Source: Delphinapterus leucas
Lineage: Eukaryota > Chordata > Mammalia > Artiodactyla > Monodontidae
Direction: 5' to 3'
Assembly (NCBI RefSeq): GCF_002288925.2
Contig: NW_022098021.1
Coordinates: 1,380,824 to 1,444,823, forward strand
DNA: 64,000 nt
Shown here: piece by piece, positions 1 through 12,724 of the stretch
Layout of the letters: each line of letters starts with the position of its first letter
How positions within the stretch are numbered: position 1 is the stretch's first letter
Translations under genes and position numbers: made by a program
The notes under the pieces: generated by a model
Database searches by the model: none
Seen by the model: only the letters and a program-made list of their open reading frames with translations
Told to the model about the DNA's origin: nothing

Positions 1-1756
1 ATTTCTCCTTTGGAAAAACAGGCTGGAGCTCAGTCTCCTGTTACACCAACACTGAAGCCATTTTTCAAGTCTGCAATTTTATCTTCACCTATAGCTCATT
101 TCACTTCTTTATATTACTGCCTTGCCCCCATATTCAATCAAGTTTGTCAATCCTCATCTACGTATTATTGCATAGCTTGGTTACTTTAACTTTAAACTTC
201 TTAATCACTGAGTTACTTACAACTAAGGCTAGAATACAGAACAATATACTTTAACATTTTTTAAACATTTAATATTTTTTAGACTATTTTTGCTCTCCGT
301 AAGAACAAAAGCACATAGTTCTTGCCTTAAAAAATCTTAACCTTCAGTTAAAGAAAGAAAAGATAAAATAAATCTCTTAGTATATTGCCTGGAATATAGT
401 AAGCACTTAATAGACGGTAGTTATCAAATTATAATATAAATAATAACAGGAGCTATTGTTTTTAAATAAGTTCAAATTAGTGTGATTACTAATAATCCCA
501 TATACATGCTATAAACTATTGGTTAGAAGTAATACTTAAAGTAAAAGCTTAACTCATTAAATTAAATCAAAGTTCAAAGAAAAACTGAACCTATAAATCA
601 AAAAGTCTGACTCAAAAATCACCTGTAACTGAATTAAGAAACAAATAAGCAAACAAAAAACTTTATTCAAAGACTCTCTGAAAGACATGGGGAAAATAGC
701 CCCAAGAAATAATGATCCAAGTTAAAAGTTCTTTTATAAGAACTTCAGAAATTCTCTGCTTTCTATGTCTGTGCTTTCAACACACAGGAAACAGTTTTGA
801 TTTTAAGCAAGAAAAACAAGCCTACCAAGATTGAGTCTGTATTTACTCTGTTACTGAGAAGTTAGATCCAAAGTCAACTTGAGATTTACATGCTTAATGC
901 CTTCTATTTTCAACAATAAGAATATTTATTAATAATTTCTAGGGACTTCCCTTGCGGTCCAGTGGATAGGACTCAGCCCTTCCTCTGCAGGGTACACGAG
1001 TTGGATCCCTGGTCAGGGAACTAAGATCCTGCAAACTACACAGCTCGGCCAAAAAAACAACCACCACAAAAAAAAAGTTTCTAATTATTCAACTGTTTTA
1101 GAAATCCTCTGGATTTTCATATCTCAAATCAAATTTTATTTTTGAAATTTGATCTCAAAGGACTTAAAATTTTCTTTTATCTCAATAAAATTTTGAGTAA
1201 TGATTTTTCTCTCCAGACACTGTCTCTTTGATTAGTCATTAAAACTTTAATTCCATTTCAAAATGAACTAGTAATACAATTTACAAATTCAGAGTCTGGT
1301 TACTTAATTAAATGACTATGAGTAGTAAAGTACTATTTTAAACAAATGCATAAACAAGAGAACCACCAATAAAATTTAGACATCATGAAACACCTCCTCC
1401 TCAAACTTAGCTAGAACTTATATTAAAAATCTTTGAACCACTACTATAAAGAATTCTGAAGAATATACAAGGCAAAAATATGTATATAAATACATCAAAG
1501 AAGTTTGGGTACTAGATGCCTTACAAAATAACAGCAACTTCAATTTACATAAATAACACAAAGGAGAATATACTGAACGTATAAAAATAAACCTAATAAC
1601 ACATCTCCTTTTAATCACTTAAGCTTTAAGAATATATATCTTCTTCCTGGAAACCAAAACACACACAGTCATCACTAAATAACAAGTATATGGGCTGTAA
1701 TTAAGATACCATAAGTAGTCTACTTAACTTGAGAGTAAAAGTTAAAAGCGCCTTAC
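1..1756 (-). other. ZDHHC20: ZDHHC20 intron 2, right-hand part
   Basis: AT-rich sequence lying 3' of exon 2 on the minus strand. Apart from one short SINE (942-1077) and a possible L2/MIR tail near 375-440, I recognise nothing. No reading frame here resembles the expected third exon of ZDHHC20, so that exon lies off the left edge. Confidence 0.6.
942..1077 (+). mobile_element. short tRNA-derived SINE (110-bp CHR-type form)
   Basis: Opens 'gggacttcccttgcggtcc', carries the box-B-like 'gagttggatccctgg', then 'gggaactaagatcctg' and an A-rich tail. This is the short form of the CHR-type SINE; several mutations suggest an older copy. Confidence 0.85.
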
Positions 1757-1783
1757 CGTTTTCTCCATTTCCAGAAAGTGTAA
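1757..1783 (-). CDS. ZDHHC20: ZDHHC20 exon 2 (27-base microexon)
   Basis: On the minus strand a polypyrimidine tract ending TTCTAG is followed by 27 bases and the donor GTAAGG. The first two bases complete the codon split by exon 1 (T + TT = Phe). The exon then reads T-L-S-G-N-G-E-N and ends on the first base of the next codon. Joined to exon 1 this continues ELCV-FTLSGNGEN. In other mammals, as I recall it, ZDHHC20 reads FTIFGNEEN at this point, so frame, length and sequence all agree. It encodes the loop after transmembrane segment 1. Such a short exon is easily missed by gene finders. The next exon (segment 2 and beyond) is off the left edge. Confidence 0.85.
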
Positions 1784-2639
1784 CTAGAATAGAAGAAAAC
1801 ACAGTGAATATATTTTAAACACTCGTATATAAACTTTATTTCAGGTTGACTATTCACCTTAATATCATTTTCATAAACATAAAATTTAGTTGTAAAATGT
1901 AAACAATAATGCAAATTCAGAACTGCACACTCAAAAACCATGGAAACACTAAAATTCAAATTCTTCTTTACCATAAACATTGCAATCACACTAAAATTTT
2001 TCTTCAGACCTTTGTTAATTTTAAGTGTATCTGTATGGTTATAGTTATGATGTTTTCTTTAGCTCTTTTCTTAATGCTTCCTACAGAATGAGTAGAACTC
2101 TCCTCTACGGCACTCACAGGGCACTTAATTAAGTAGTCTGTGATGTAACTTACCAAACTTTTTGTAAAAGCTACACACAAAACACATTGTTATTTTTCTA
2201 CAGAAAAAAAAAAGAGGAACTTATCCTGTGATTTTTAGAGCACTTTTCTTCCTAGTTTGAAACCCTGGGAACTGCTCCTTATTCCTCCTCTCTGGATAGT
2301 CCAATGGCCTCTGGGTCCTGTTGATTCTACTACCTAAGTCTCTTCACATCCGCCTCCCCCTCCCATTTCTCCCGTTGCCTTGTTTTAGGACCTTCTCAAA
2401 TGCGATAGCTTAAAGCAATTCTACTCGCAGTTTAACACATCCTCATCACCAGCAAATCTGAAGAAGGAATACTCTTCAACACCCACCAGTCACTTACAGA
2501 AAAAAGTCCACAATCTTCAGAGTAGCAAACACTATAGGCCCTCTGTGATCTACAATCCGTCCGCCTCTCCAGTCTCCTGTCATTTGCCCATACCCACGGT
2601 CTAATTATCCTGAAAAAAAAAACTGCAGTTTCCTAAATA

Positions 2640-2890
2640 CATCAAGATGTTTCACACACAATTGCTTCCCCTATTCATCCTTCAAGACCCGGTGTATACA
2701 CTCCCTCCTTGGCAAAGCCTTCCTGAGTCCCACTCTAGGCAGAGCAGGTCACTCCTTTATTTCAACGTTGCTCACCCCTCCATCTCTACCATACCACCTC
2801 ATTTTTCACAATTACTTGTTGACACGTCTGTCTCACCCTGCTGGACTGCATTAGTGTGGAATCATGTCTTAGAACAATAACAAACCTAAC
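2640..2890 (+). mobile_element. L2 fragment
   Basis: Old L2 3' region: 'ggcaaagccttcctgagtcc' and the following C-rich block match the usual L2 pattern 'aggccttccctgacc'. Decayed. Confidence 0.6.
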
Positions 2891-3330
2891 AGTTATCATT
2901 AGTTCCTTCTTACAGATAAATAAACTAAGACTCAAAATAATTAAATGTCGTCCCTGAGGTCACAGAGCTAGTAAATGCTGTGTAGATAAGATCTGAACTC
3001 AAGGGCTTCCCTGGTGGTGCAGTGGTTAAGAATCCACCTGCCAATGCAGGGGACACGGGTTCAAGCCCTGGTCCAGGAAGATCGCACATACCACGGAGCA
3101 ACTAAGCCCATGAGCCATAACTACTGAGCCCTCGCGCCACAACTACTGAAGCCCATGCTCCGCAACAAGGGAAGCCACCGCAATGAGAAGCCTGCACACC
3201 GCAACGAAGAGTAGCCCCTGCTCGCTGCAACTAGAGAAAGCCCGTGCGCAGCAATGAAGAGCCAACACAGCCAAAAATAAATAAGTAAAATTAATTAAAA
3301 AAAAAATCTGAACTCAAGTCTACTTGGACT
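2890..3330 (-). mobile_element. MIR, antisense, split by a SINE
   Basis: 'gaggtcacagagctagtaaa' and 'agatctgaactcaag' are antisense MIR core. The SINE at 3004-3305 splits it; the piece after the SINE is short. Confidence 0.75.
3004..3305 (+). mobile_element. CHR-type SINE, 300-bp form, inserted in a MIR
   Basis: Starts 'ggcttccctggtggtgcag' and ends in an A-rich tail. A perfect 13-bp target-site duplication 'atctgaactcaag' flanks it (2991-3003 and 3306-3318). The target lies in an antisense MIR, which resumes after the SINE. Confidence 0.95.
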
Positions 3331-3934
3331 TGTATTCTTTCCTGGAGTGTGTTTCATTTTATTCAGTATTTTAGTTCCAAAGCCTGGCATACAGCAACAA
3401 TGCTTAAGAAATGTTTATTAATTCAATATCCATTTTTGACTAAAATTTCATTTTTGACTAAAGTATCCAGGAGTATCTGGATACTTCCTACTAAAATATA
3501 TCTATCTCAATCCCCAAACCAATATAATTTAATGAGAAAACACAACAGAAGTATTCCCACTAAAGTCAGGAACATAACAAGAAGGTTCATGGTCATTTCC
3601 TTCTTTTTTTTAAATATTGTTTCAGAGAGGCATAGGGTTTTTTCCAGTCCATCTTAGGTCATTCAGGTATGGTCTGGGGTAGTTAAACCCTGGGCTGGTC
3701 CCCTCTGGCCTCACAAAGCATTTCCCCTTTATGCTAGTGTACACTACTAAAAATATAATTTTCATTACGTGCCATGATATGAAATGATTGGGAAGCACTT
3801 ACAGTAGCCACACAATTATAAAAGAGAAATAAGTTAATTGTATAGAAATTGAAAAGAAGACATATGTATCACTACTTGTAGATTATATGACTACATTCTT
3901 TTATAGTCAAAGAAAACCAACTGAAAAACTATTA

Positions 3935-5080
3935 TAAGAGGTGATAGTGTACAAAAACTGATATACAGAAATCAGCAGTTTCCCAATATACACACAATCA
4001 CTATGTAGAAGTTATAATAAAAGAAAGTTCTATTTACAAAGCCACCTAAGAAAATAATGTTCCTAGGAATAAATGTAAGAACTGAGCAAGATCTATACCA
4101 AAAGAAACGTTTTGATGTTTCTGAGGGACACTAATAAAAATCTGAACAGGTAGAAAGGCTTATATTCTTACATAGAAGAGTCATCATTGAAATGACAATT
4201 CTCCTGAGGTTATTCTTATAAATTTAGTGTCATCTCAATAAAAATACTTTTATTTTTTAAGCAGTCAGATTCCAAAGTTCATTTGTGGAAAAATATACTT
4301 ACACAATGAAGTAAGAAAATTTTGAAAGAGATGAATAATGAAGTAGCACTAGTCAAGTCAAATCCTAGAGCACAGTATTTTAAAAATATTACAAATGCCG
4401 CAATTATTAAAACACTTGTACCGGCTCATGAATAAATAGATCACTGGAACAGAACAGAAAGCTCCCAAATGGAACCAAATGCATATAAGAATTCGCTATA
4501 TGATAAACATGGGATTTCAAATCAGTGTGGATAGAGCCAACAAATAGCATCAGAATAAATGGGTGGCCATGTGGAAAAAAGATACCACTGAGATTCACAA
4601 CACAGGTCAGGATAAATCCCAAATGTATCAAAGATTTAAATGCAAAAAATAAAAACAAAATCATGCGTGTACTACATGAAACAAGGGAAATTTAAAATAT
4701 ATACACTATTGGAGCTGAGTAGGTATTTCAGAGTATGACACAGAACACTGAAGCCACAGGAAAATATTGATATATTTGACTGCATAAAAGTAAAAATAAA
4801 CGCTCAAAAAAAATCACTACAAGACAACAAGAAACTAGGAAAAAATATTCGCAATTCTTACTATGGACTAAAAACTAATTTCTCTGTTTAAAGAGTACCT
4901 ACACATCAATAAGAGTTGTTTTTAAACAACCCACTTTTTCACAGAAAAGGAAATACGAACATCTCAAACATAAAAAAGATGGTCAACCTCATTCATAACA
5001 GAAATCCAAAGTAAAACTACAAGAAGATACCATTTTTAGTAATCATATTAGTAAAGATCAAAAGTTGATAACATACTGTG
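3935..5080 (+). mobile_element. old LINE-1, ORF2 3' part
   Basis: The plus strand carries decayed L1 ORF2 sequence, for instance around 4430-4680 ('agatcactggaacagaac' and the following block) and 4760-4930. No long frame survives. The limits are approximate. Confidence 0.75.
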
Positions 5081-5239
5081 TGATCACACTTGTCAGAGCA
5101 GAGTTCTGATTTAAATTGCATCTGGCTAACAGTTTCTGGTGGCTGCCTCTTCCAGCTTCCGACTAAGACAGCACGCAACTACAGGAAGCAACAAAATTGT
5201 TCCATACCAAAAACAAAGCTAGACAAACCAAGAATGACC

Positions 5240-5440
5240 AGAACTACTTCGTCAAGAGGGCTTTCCTGACCACAGGAGTGGGGTAAATAAATCTCCTTAG
5301 CATACATTCCTACAGCACTATATAATTCCCTTATCATAACACTCCTGACACTGGTATGTAATTACTAGTTTCTAATCTGTAGTTCCTTCCAGATTTTTCT
5401 TGGAGGAAGGGACACGACTGAGTCACCAACGCCTGGCACA
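5240..5440 (+). mobile_element. L2 fragment
   Basis: 'gagggctttcctgaccac' through 'gtagttccttccagattttt' and 'gcctggcacagggtgg' follow the L2 3' order. Old and decayed. Confidence 0.55.
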
Positions 5441-6049
5441 GGGTGGAGTGGAGCCAGCCCTCAGGATCTGTTAGCTGCCCCTCCGACTACACAGACAAAG
5501 GACAGTTAGGGACAACCAACACTGGGCCGTCTGCAGAGCCTCTGGCCTCACAGAGGGATATTCCGTTTTCTGAGGATCCCAATATAGTTTTAAAAATTCT
5601 TTTGATGATAAAGTCAGAACTATAAAAAACATTACACACACTAATGGTTACATGTGCCTTGTAAAGGTATAATGAATGTCCTTTTTTCAGTCATGTCAGT
5701 GACCATGTATAATCTCATTTGCAGATAATATTAATCTAAATTAATCTAAGTTTCTCTGTGAACCTGAGAGCTGGCCACATGCTCTTCTCCACTTAACTGC
5801 CCCCTTTTCTCACCTACTCCCCACTAATTGAGATTGAAAATCCCAGATACTCTCACTTTACCACCATCCTTTGCATCTACTGTGGCCATGTGATACAGTT
5901 TTGGCTAATGGATACATCTTTGGAAAAGGAAAAGTTATGGTGGAAAAAACTTTTTCTTCCTTGACAAGTGAGAAGCATGTGAGGAGAAAGCCGTATTACT
6001 GCCTTCACCCTGTTTTTGCTTTGCATACTTATAATGTAAGGATGTGCTG

Positions 6050-7580
6050 ACAATCTGTAATTGCTAGCGTTCAACCTCGAGGGAGGAATATTTGCTGGAT
6101 ACAGGATTCTGGGTTGACAGTTCTTTTCATTTAACACTTGGAAAATGCCATGGCACTTCCTTTTGGCCTCCACAGTTTCTGATGAAAAACCTGCTGTTCT
6201 TCTAATTTTCCCCCATAGGTAAGGTAAACTTTTGTCACTGTTTTCAAGATTTTATCTGTCTTTAGTTTTCACAAGTTTGGCTATGATGTGTCTTGGCATG
6301 GATTTCTTTATCTTGTTTAGCATTCACTCAGCTTCTAGAAACTGTAGGTTTATGTCTTTTGTCACACTTGGAAAAATTTAAACTACTATTCCTTCAAGTA
6401 CTTTTTCAGCCACACTCTCATTCTTCTCTCCTTCTGGAACTCTGATGGCACATAGTTTAGATTTTTTTTTTAATAGTTTCACAAGTCCCTGATGATCTAT
6501 TCATTTTTATTTCTCAGTTTAATTTCTTCTGTTGTTCACACTGGGCAATTTTTATTCCATCTTTAAGTTCACTGATTCTTTCCTCTGCCCTCTCCATTCT
6601 GCTACTGAGTAGACTTTTATGAGTTTTTAAATTTGGCTATCGTATTTTTCAGTTCTAAAATTTCCAGTTCTAAAGATGGGTCTTCTCTACATCTTTGCCA
6701 GCCGAAGGTCACACAGACTTTCTCATATGTTCACTTCTATAAGGTTTATAGGTTTTACATTTAGGTCTGTAATAGATTTTAAATGCTGATCTTAAAAAAA
6801 TATGGTATGAAGTGAGGACTGAGGTTAATTTTTTTGCCTAGAGATGGACAATAGTTCCAATATCGTTAGCCAACAAAACTATACTTTCTCTACTGAGTTA
6901 CCTTGGATTGTCTCATGAAAATTAATCAGCTATATTTGTAAGGGTTTATTTCTGAAGTCTCTATTCTGCCCCACTGATCTATAGTCCACTCCTACTCTAA
7001 CACCACCCTGACTTGATTCCAAGCAGCTCTTTAGAAAATCCTGAAATCAGACAGTATGAATCCTCCAGCTTCTTTTTCTAAAGTGTTTGGGCTATTTTAG
7101 GTCCTTTGCATTTCCATATAAATTTTAAGCTCATCTTTGATTTAAAAAGAAAGCCGGGCTTCCCTGGTGGCGCAGTGGTTGAGAGTCCGCCTGCCGATGC
7201 AGGGGACATGGGTTCGTGCCCCGGTCCGGGAATATCCCACATGCCGCGGAGCGGCTGGGCCCGTGAGCCATGGCCGCTGAGCCTGCGCGTCCGGAGCCTG
7301 TGCTACGCAACGGGAGAGGCCACAACAGTGAGAGGGCCCGCATACCGCAAAAAACAAACAAACAAACAAACAAAAAAAATCCTGCTGGGATTTTTGGCTG
7401 GTATTGTATTGGCTCTATAGATCACTTTAGAAAGAACTGATATCCTTATAATATCGTCTTCCATTCCATGATCACAGCGTATCTCTTCACTTTAGATTTT
7501 ACCTGATCAATACACAAACCTTGCACATATTTTGTTAGATTTATCCCTTTTATTTAATTTGTTGATGCAATTATAAATCA
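6050..7580 (-). mobile_element. old antisense LINE-1 pieces
   Basis: Two adjoining old L1-derived stretches. The 6050-6690 part resembles an antisense L1 leader-type region. The part from about 6780 to 7580 resembles antisense ORF2 with 'aatcctccagcttc' and 'cctgctgggatttttggc', and is split by the SINE at 7156-7378. The left-right order suggests two separate insertions. Confidence 0.65.
7156..7378 (+). mobile_element. CHR-type SINE, 200-bp form
   Basis: Shows the younger 200-bp form with 'gtccgcctgccgatgcag', 'ggagcggctgggcccgtgag' and a tail of CAAA units. It interrupts an antisense old LINE-1, which reads on from 7379. Confidence 0.92.
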
Positions 7581-7584
7581 GCAT

Positions 7585-10500
7585 TTTAAAAATTGAGGTA
7601 TAGTTGATTTACAATATTATATGTTTCAGGTGTACAACATAGTGATTCACAATTTTTAAAGATTATACTCCATTTATAGTTACTATAAAACATTGGCTAT
7701 ATTCCCTGTGCTGTACAATATATCCTTGTAACTTATTTATTTTATACATAGTCATTTGTACCTCTTAATCCTCCATCAGTTGTTACCCCTCCTCCCTTCC
7801 CTCTCCCTACTGGTAACCTCTAGTTTGTTCTCCTATATCTGTGAGTCTGTTTCTTTTTTGTTATACTGACTAGTTTTTTTTTTTTTTAGATTCCCCATAT
7901 AAGGGATAACATATAGTATCTTCCTCTGACTTATTTCACTAAGTGTAATATCTTCTAGTTCCATCCATGTCGTTGCAAATGGCAAAATTTCATTATTTTT
8001 CATGATGAAGTGGTATTCCATGGTAATATATATACCACATTTTCTTTATCCATTCATCTGTTGATGGACACTTAAGTTGCTTCCACATCTTGGCTATCGT
8101 AAGTAATACTGCTATGAACACTGGGGTGCACGTATCTTTCCAAATTAGTGTTTTCATTTTCTTAGAATATATACCCAGGAGTAGAACTCTTGGATCATAT
8201 GGTAATTCTATTTTTAATTTTTGAGGACCCTCCATACTGTTTTCCACAGTGTCTGCACCAATTTCCATTCCCACCAACAGTGTACAGGGGCTCCCTTTTC
8301 TCCACATCCTTGCCGACATTTGTCATTTGTGGTCTTTTTGATAATAGACATTCTGACAAGTGTGAGGTGATATCTCACTGTGGTTTTGATTTGCATTTCT
8401 CTAATGATTAGCAATGTTGAGAATCTTTTCATGTGCCTGTTGGCCATCTGTATGTCTTCTTTGGAAAATTGTCTATTCAGGTCTTCTGCCCATTTTTTAA
8501 TCAGGTTTTTTTTTGATGTTGAGTTGTATGAGCTATTTATATATTTTGGATATTAACCCCTTATTGGTCATATCATTTGTAAATATTTCCTGCCATGCAG
8601 TAGCTTGTCTCTTCATTTTATCGATGGTTTCCATTGCTGTCCAAAAGCTTGTAAGTTTAATTAGTCCCCCTCCTTCCCTTTTTTTGGCAATACCTCGCAG
8701 CATGGAGGATCTTAGTTCCCTGACCAGGGATCTAACCTGCGCCCACTGCAGTGGAAGCGCATAGTCTTAACCACTGGACCGCCAGGAAAGTCCCCTAATT
8801 AGGTCCCATTTGTTTATGTTTGCTTTTATTTTCTTTGCCTTAGGAGATAGATCCAAAAAAATACTGACACAATTTATGTCAAAGAGTGTTCTGCCTATGT
8901 TTTCTTCTAGGAGTTTTATGGTTTGAGGTCTTACATTTAGGTCTTTCATCCATTTTGAGTTTATCTTTGTACATGGTGCGAGAAAATGTTTTAATTTCAT
9001 TCTTTCACATGTAGCTGTCCAGTTTTTTCAGCACCACTTTTGAAGAGACTGTCTTTTCCTCATTATATATTCTTTCCCCCTTTGTCATAGGTTAATTAAC
9101 AATAAGTGAGTGGGTTTATTTCTGGGCTCTCTATCCTGTTCTGTTGATCTATGTGTCTGTTTTTGTGCCAGTGCCATAGTTTTGATTACTGTAGCTTTGT
9201 AGTATAGTCTGAAGTCAAGGAGCGTAATTCCTCCAGCTCTGTTCTTTCTCAAGATTGTTTTGGCTATTTGGGGTCTTTTGTGTCTCCACACAAATTTTAA
9301 ACTTATTTGTTCTAGTCCTATGAAAAATGCCCTTGGTATTTTGATAGGGATTGCATTGAATCCGTAGATTGCCTGGGTAGTATGGTCATTTAAACAATAT
9401 TATTTCTTTCAATCCATGAAAATAATACATCTTTCCATCTGTTTGTCATCTTCAATTGCTTTCATCAGTATCTCATAGTTTTCTAAGTACAGATCTTTTA
9501 TCTTCTTAGGTAGGTTTATTCCTAGGTGTGTTTTTTTTTTTTTTTTGATGCAATGGTCAATGCAAGTTTCCTTCATTTCTCTTTCTGTTAGTTTGTTGTT
9601 ACTATACAGAAATGCAACAGATTTCTGATATTTGTTTTGTATCCTGCAACTTTACCAAAATTGATGAGCTTTAGTAGTTTTTTTGCTGGGGTCTTTATGA
9701 TTTTCTATGTATAGTACCATGTAGTCTGAAAACAGTGACAGTTTTACTCTTACTTTCCTATTTGGGTGCCTTTTATTTCTTTTTCTCCTCTGACTGCTGT
9801 GGCTAGAACTTCCTATACTATGTTTAATAAAAATGGTGAGAGTGGCATTCTTGTCTTGTTCCTGACCTTAGAGGAATGATTTTAGCTTTTCATTGTTGTG
9901 TGTATTAGCTGTGGGATTATCATCTATGGCCTTTATTATGTTGAGGTATGTTCCCTCTATACCCACTTTCTGGAGAGTTTTTATCATAAATGGATGTTGA
10001 ATTTTGTCAAAAGTTTTTAATGCATCTGTTGAGATGATCATATGGTTTTTATTCTTCAATTTGTTAATATCATGTATCACACTGATTGATTTGTGGATAC
10101 TGATCTATCCTTGCACCCCTGGAATAAATCCCACTTGATCATGGTAAATGATCCTTTTAATGTACTGTTGAATTTGACTTGCTAACATTTTGTTGAGGAT
10201 TTTTGCATCTATGTCCGTCAGCGATACTGGCCTGTGATTTTCCTTTTTTGTGATATCTTTGTCTGGTTTTGGAATCAGGGTGATACTGGCCTCACAGAAT
10301 GAGTTCAGAAGCACTCCATCCTCTGCAGTGTTTTAGAATAGTTTGGGAAGGATAGGTATTAAGTCTTCTCAAATTTGGTAGAATTCACCTGTGAGGCCAT
10401 CTGGTCATGGACGTTTGTTTGTTGGGGATTTCTTTTATTACTGATTCAATTTCATTACTGGTAATTGGCCTGTTCATATTTTCCATTTCTTCTTGGTTCA

Positions 10501-11140
10501 GCCTTGGGAGATTGTACACTTCTAGTAATCTGTCTACTTCTTCTAGGTTATCCACTTTATTGGCATATTGCTGTTCGTAATAATCTGCCATGATCTCTTG
10601 TATTTCTGTGGTGTCAGTTTTAACTTCTTTTTAATTTCTGATTTTATTGATTCAGGCCCTCTCTTTTTTTCTTATGAGTCTGGCTAAAGATTTATCAATT
10701 TTTAAAAATATTTTCTAAGAACCAGCTCTTTGTTTCATTCATCTGTTCTATTTTCTTAAGTCACTAATTCATTTATTTCTGCTCTGATTTTTTACTTCTT
10801 TCCTTCTACTAACTTTGGATTTTGTTCTTGTTTTTCTCATCCTTTCTCGTAAGGTTAAGTTGCTTATTTGAGATTTTTCTTGTTTCCTGAGGTAGGCTTT
10901 TATCACTATAAACTTCCGCCTTACAACTGCTGTTGCTGCATCCCATAGATTTTGGATCACTGTGTTGTTTTCATTTGTCTCCATATTTTTTTTTTGATTT
11001 TTTCAGTGATCCATTGGTTGTTTAGTAGCATATTTTCTAGCCTCCACTTGTTTGTGTTTTTGCAGTTTTTTTCTTGTAGTTGATTTCTAGTCTCACAGTA
11101 TTGTGGCCAGATAAGATGCCTGATATTATTTCAATCAATG
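7585..11140 (-). mobile_element. LINE-1, 5'-truncated, antisense, 3.5 kb
   Basis: Read on the minus strand it gives the second half of L1 ORF2 and a 3' untranslated region (left end). Reverse-transcriptase domain sequence lies about 9870-10590, with pieces such as [18 protein letters not shown] and FDKIQHPF. The C-terminal part lies at 8770-9290. The frame is broken by stops and shifts and by a SINE at 8669-8795. It is dead, lacks ORF1 and the promoter, and is of middle age. Confidence 0.9.
8669..8795 (-). mobile_element. short CHR-type SINE inside LINE-1
   Basis: Antisense short form containing 'gttccctgaccagggatct' and 'aaccactggaccgccagg'. The flanking duplication is a version of 'ttaattagtccc' (8657-8668 and from 8795). 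It splits the LINE-1 at 7585-11140 and so is younger than that LINE-1. Confidence 0.9.
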
Positions 11141-11539
11141 AGACCATTAGTACTGCCAGTAATATGATTACTGAAAGGTTTAAATAACTTGTTGCATATA
11201 TGCTCTACATTCTCTAATAGCTGTACCATATATACTTTGTTAGAGCAAATAACCATTACAAATTATATTTTTCTCTTCCTTATAACCCTCCTCACTTAGG
11301 TCTATAAGAACATACGTACATATTTAATGTTCATATCATAGTTTAAGTTGCTGTCTCTGTAGTCATTTGGGTTGTCGAAAGCAAATCCTCATTCTCTAGC
11401 AAACTGGTTTTGTTGTAGATACAATTCAAGTTGTTCTGTTTATATGCAGTGATTTGGGGGAGACTCAAAAATAATAAACCGTTACCATCATCTTCCCAGA
11501 ATCCCAAAAGACACTGACTTTTTTTTTTTTTTTTAATGT

Positions 11540-11835
11540 TGAGACTTCTTTTAATTTATTTATTTTTATTTTTGGCTGTGTTGGGTCTTCATTTCTGTGC
11601 AAGGGCTTTCTCTAGTTGTGGCAAGCGGGGGCCACTCTTCATTGCGGCGTGCGGGCCTCTCACTGTTGCGGCCTCTCTTGTTGCGGAGTACAGGCTCCAG
11701 ACGCGCAGGCTCAGTAGTTGTGGCTCACGGGCCTAGTTGCTCTGCGGCATCTGGGATCTTTCCAGACCAGGGCTCGAACCCGTGTCCCCTGCATTAGCAG
11801 GCAGATTCTCAACCACTACGCCACCAGGGAAGCCC
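11540..11835 (-). mobile_element. CHR-type SINE, 300-bp form
   Basis: Antisense copy from a T-rich tail through 'ttggctgtgttgggtcttc' to 'ccaccagggaagccc'. The sequence 'ctgactttttt' before it and 'cagtgactttttg' after it are the diverged target duplication. Confidence 0.92.
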
Positions 11836-12173
11836 AACAGTGACTTTTTGAAGAGAGGAGGCCAGATGTCTTGTGAAATGTGCTACATTCTGAACTTGTT
11901 TCTTTTTGGTGTCCTTTACTTCTTCATCTACCCCAAACTCCTCCTCCTACTACCATTCCATTCAAAGTCTAATGGCTTGGGTATAATTTGAGGGAGCAGG
12001 GGGAAGAGGATGGACAAGAATACTCATCTGGGTACTGTACAGTATTTAAGGAGATACTCAGGAGACACATTATTTAGGTTTGTCACTATCAGTGATGCTA
12101 CGTTTGGCCATTTGGTAAGGTAGTGACCACCAAATGTCTCCTTTGTAAAGGTCCATTTTTGACTTGGACAATC

Positions 12174-12211
12174 ACGAAATCTTTTTTTTTTTTTTTTTTA
12201 CGAAATCTTTT
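12174..12211 (-). repeat. tail-only insertion: poly(T) with flanking duplication
   Basis: A run of 14 T (12186-12199) lies between two copies of 'acgaaatctttt' (12174-12185 and 12200-12211). This is the footprint of retrotransposition in which only the tail was inserted. Confidence 0.75.
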
Positions 12212-12340
12212 GTGGAGTAAAACGTTAAGGGTATGTGAATATCTTCTTCCCCTAACAGTTTTAGCATCCACTGATATGCCTTGCCTGAATCTATTATTTC
12301 GTAGAATTAGAAAATCACCATTAAAAGCCCTCTATTATTT

Positions 12341-12552
12341 TTTTATTTTATTTTATTTTTGCGGTACGTGAGCCTCTCACTGTTGTGGCCTCTCCCATTG
12401 TGGAGCACAGGCTCCGGACGCGCAGGCTCAGCGGCCATGGCTCACGGGCCCAGCTGCTCCGCGGCATGTGGGATCTTCCCGGACCGGGGCACGAACCCGT
12501 GTCCCCTGCATCGGCAGGCGGACTCTCAACCACTGTGCCACCAGGGAAGCCC
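12341..12552 (-). mobile_element. CHR-type SINE, 200-bp form
   Basis: Antisense copy with TTTTA-unit tail and 'ggctcagcggccatggctc'. A perfect 16-bp target duplication 'aagccctctattattt' flanks it (12325-12340 and 12553-12568). Confidence 0.95.
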
Positions 12553-12724
12553 AAGCCCTCTATTATTTATTTCCATAGTTTTAAGCTGGCATTCTTCTGT
12601 AAAGAGCTTTACCTCACTGGAGATGAACTAGAGTCATTCTAAAAAGGCAGTACAAAAATATAATTATTTCCCTTTAATTACCCGTTTTCAGAATAAGATT
12701 TTGGTACAATATTTATCTCCAGCA

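Noticed and set aside
9085..10591. Reverse-transcriptase-like frames as a functional gene
   Set aside because: They are pieces of one LINE-1 ORF2 broken by stops, shifts and a SINE; the element is 5'-truncated and dead.
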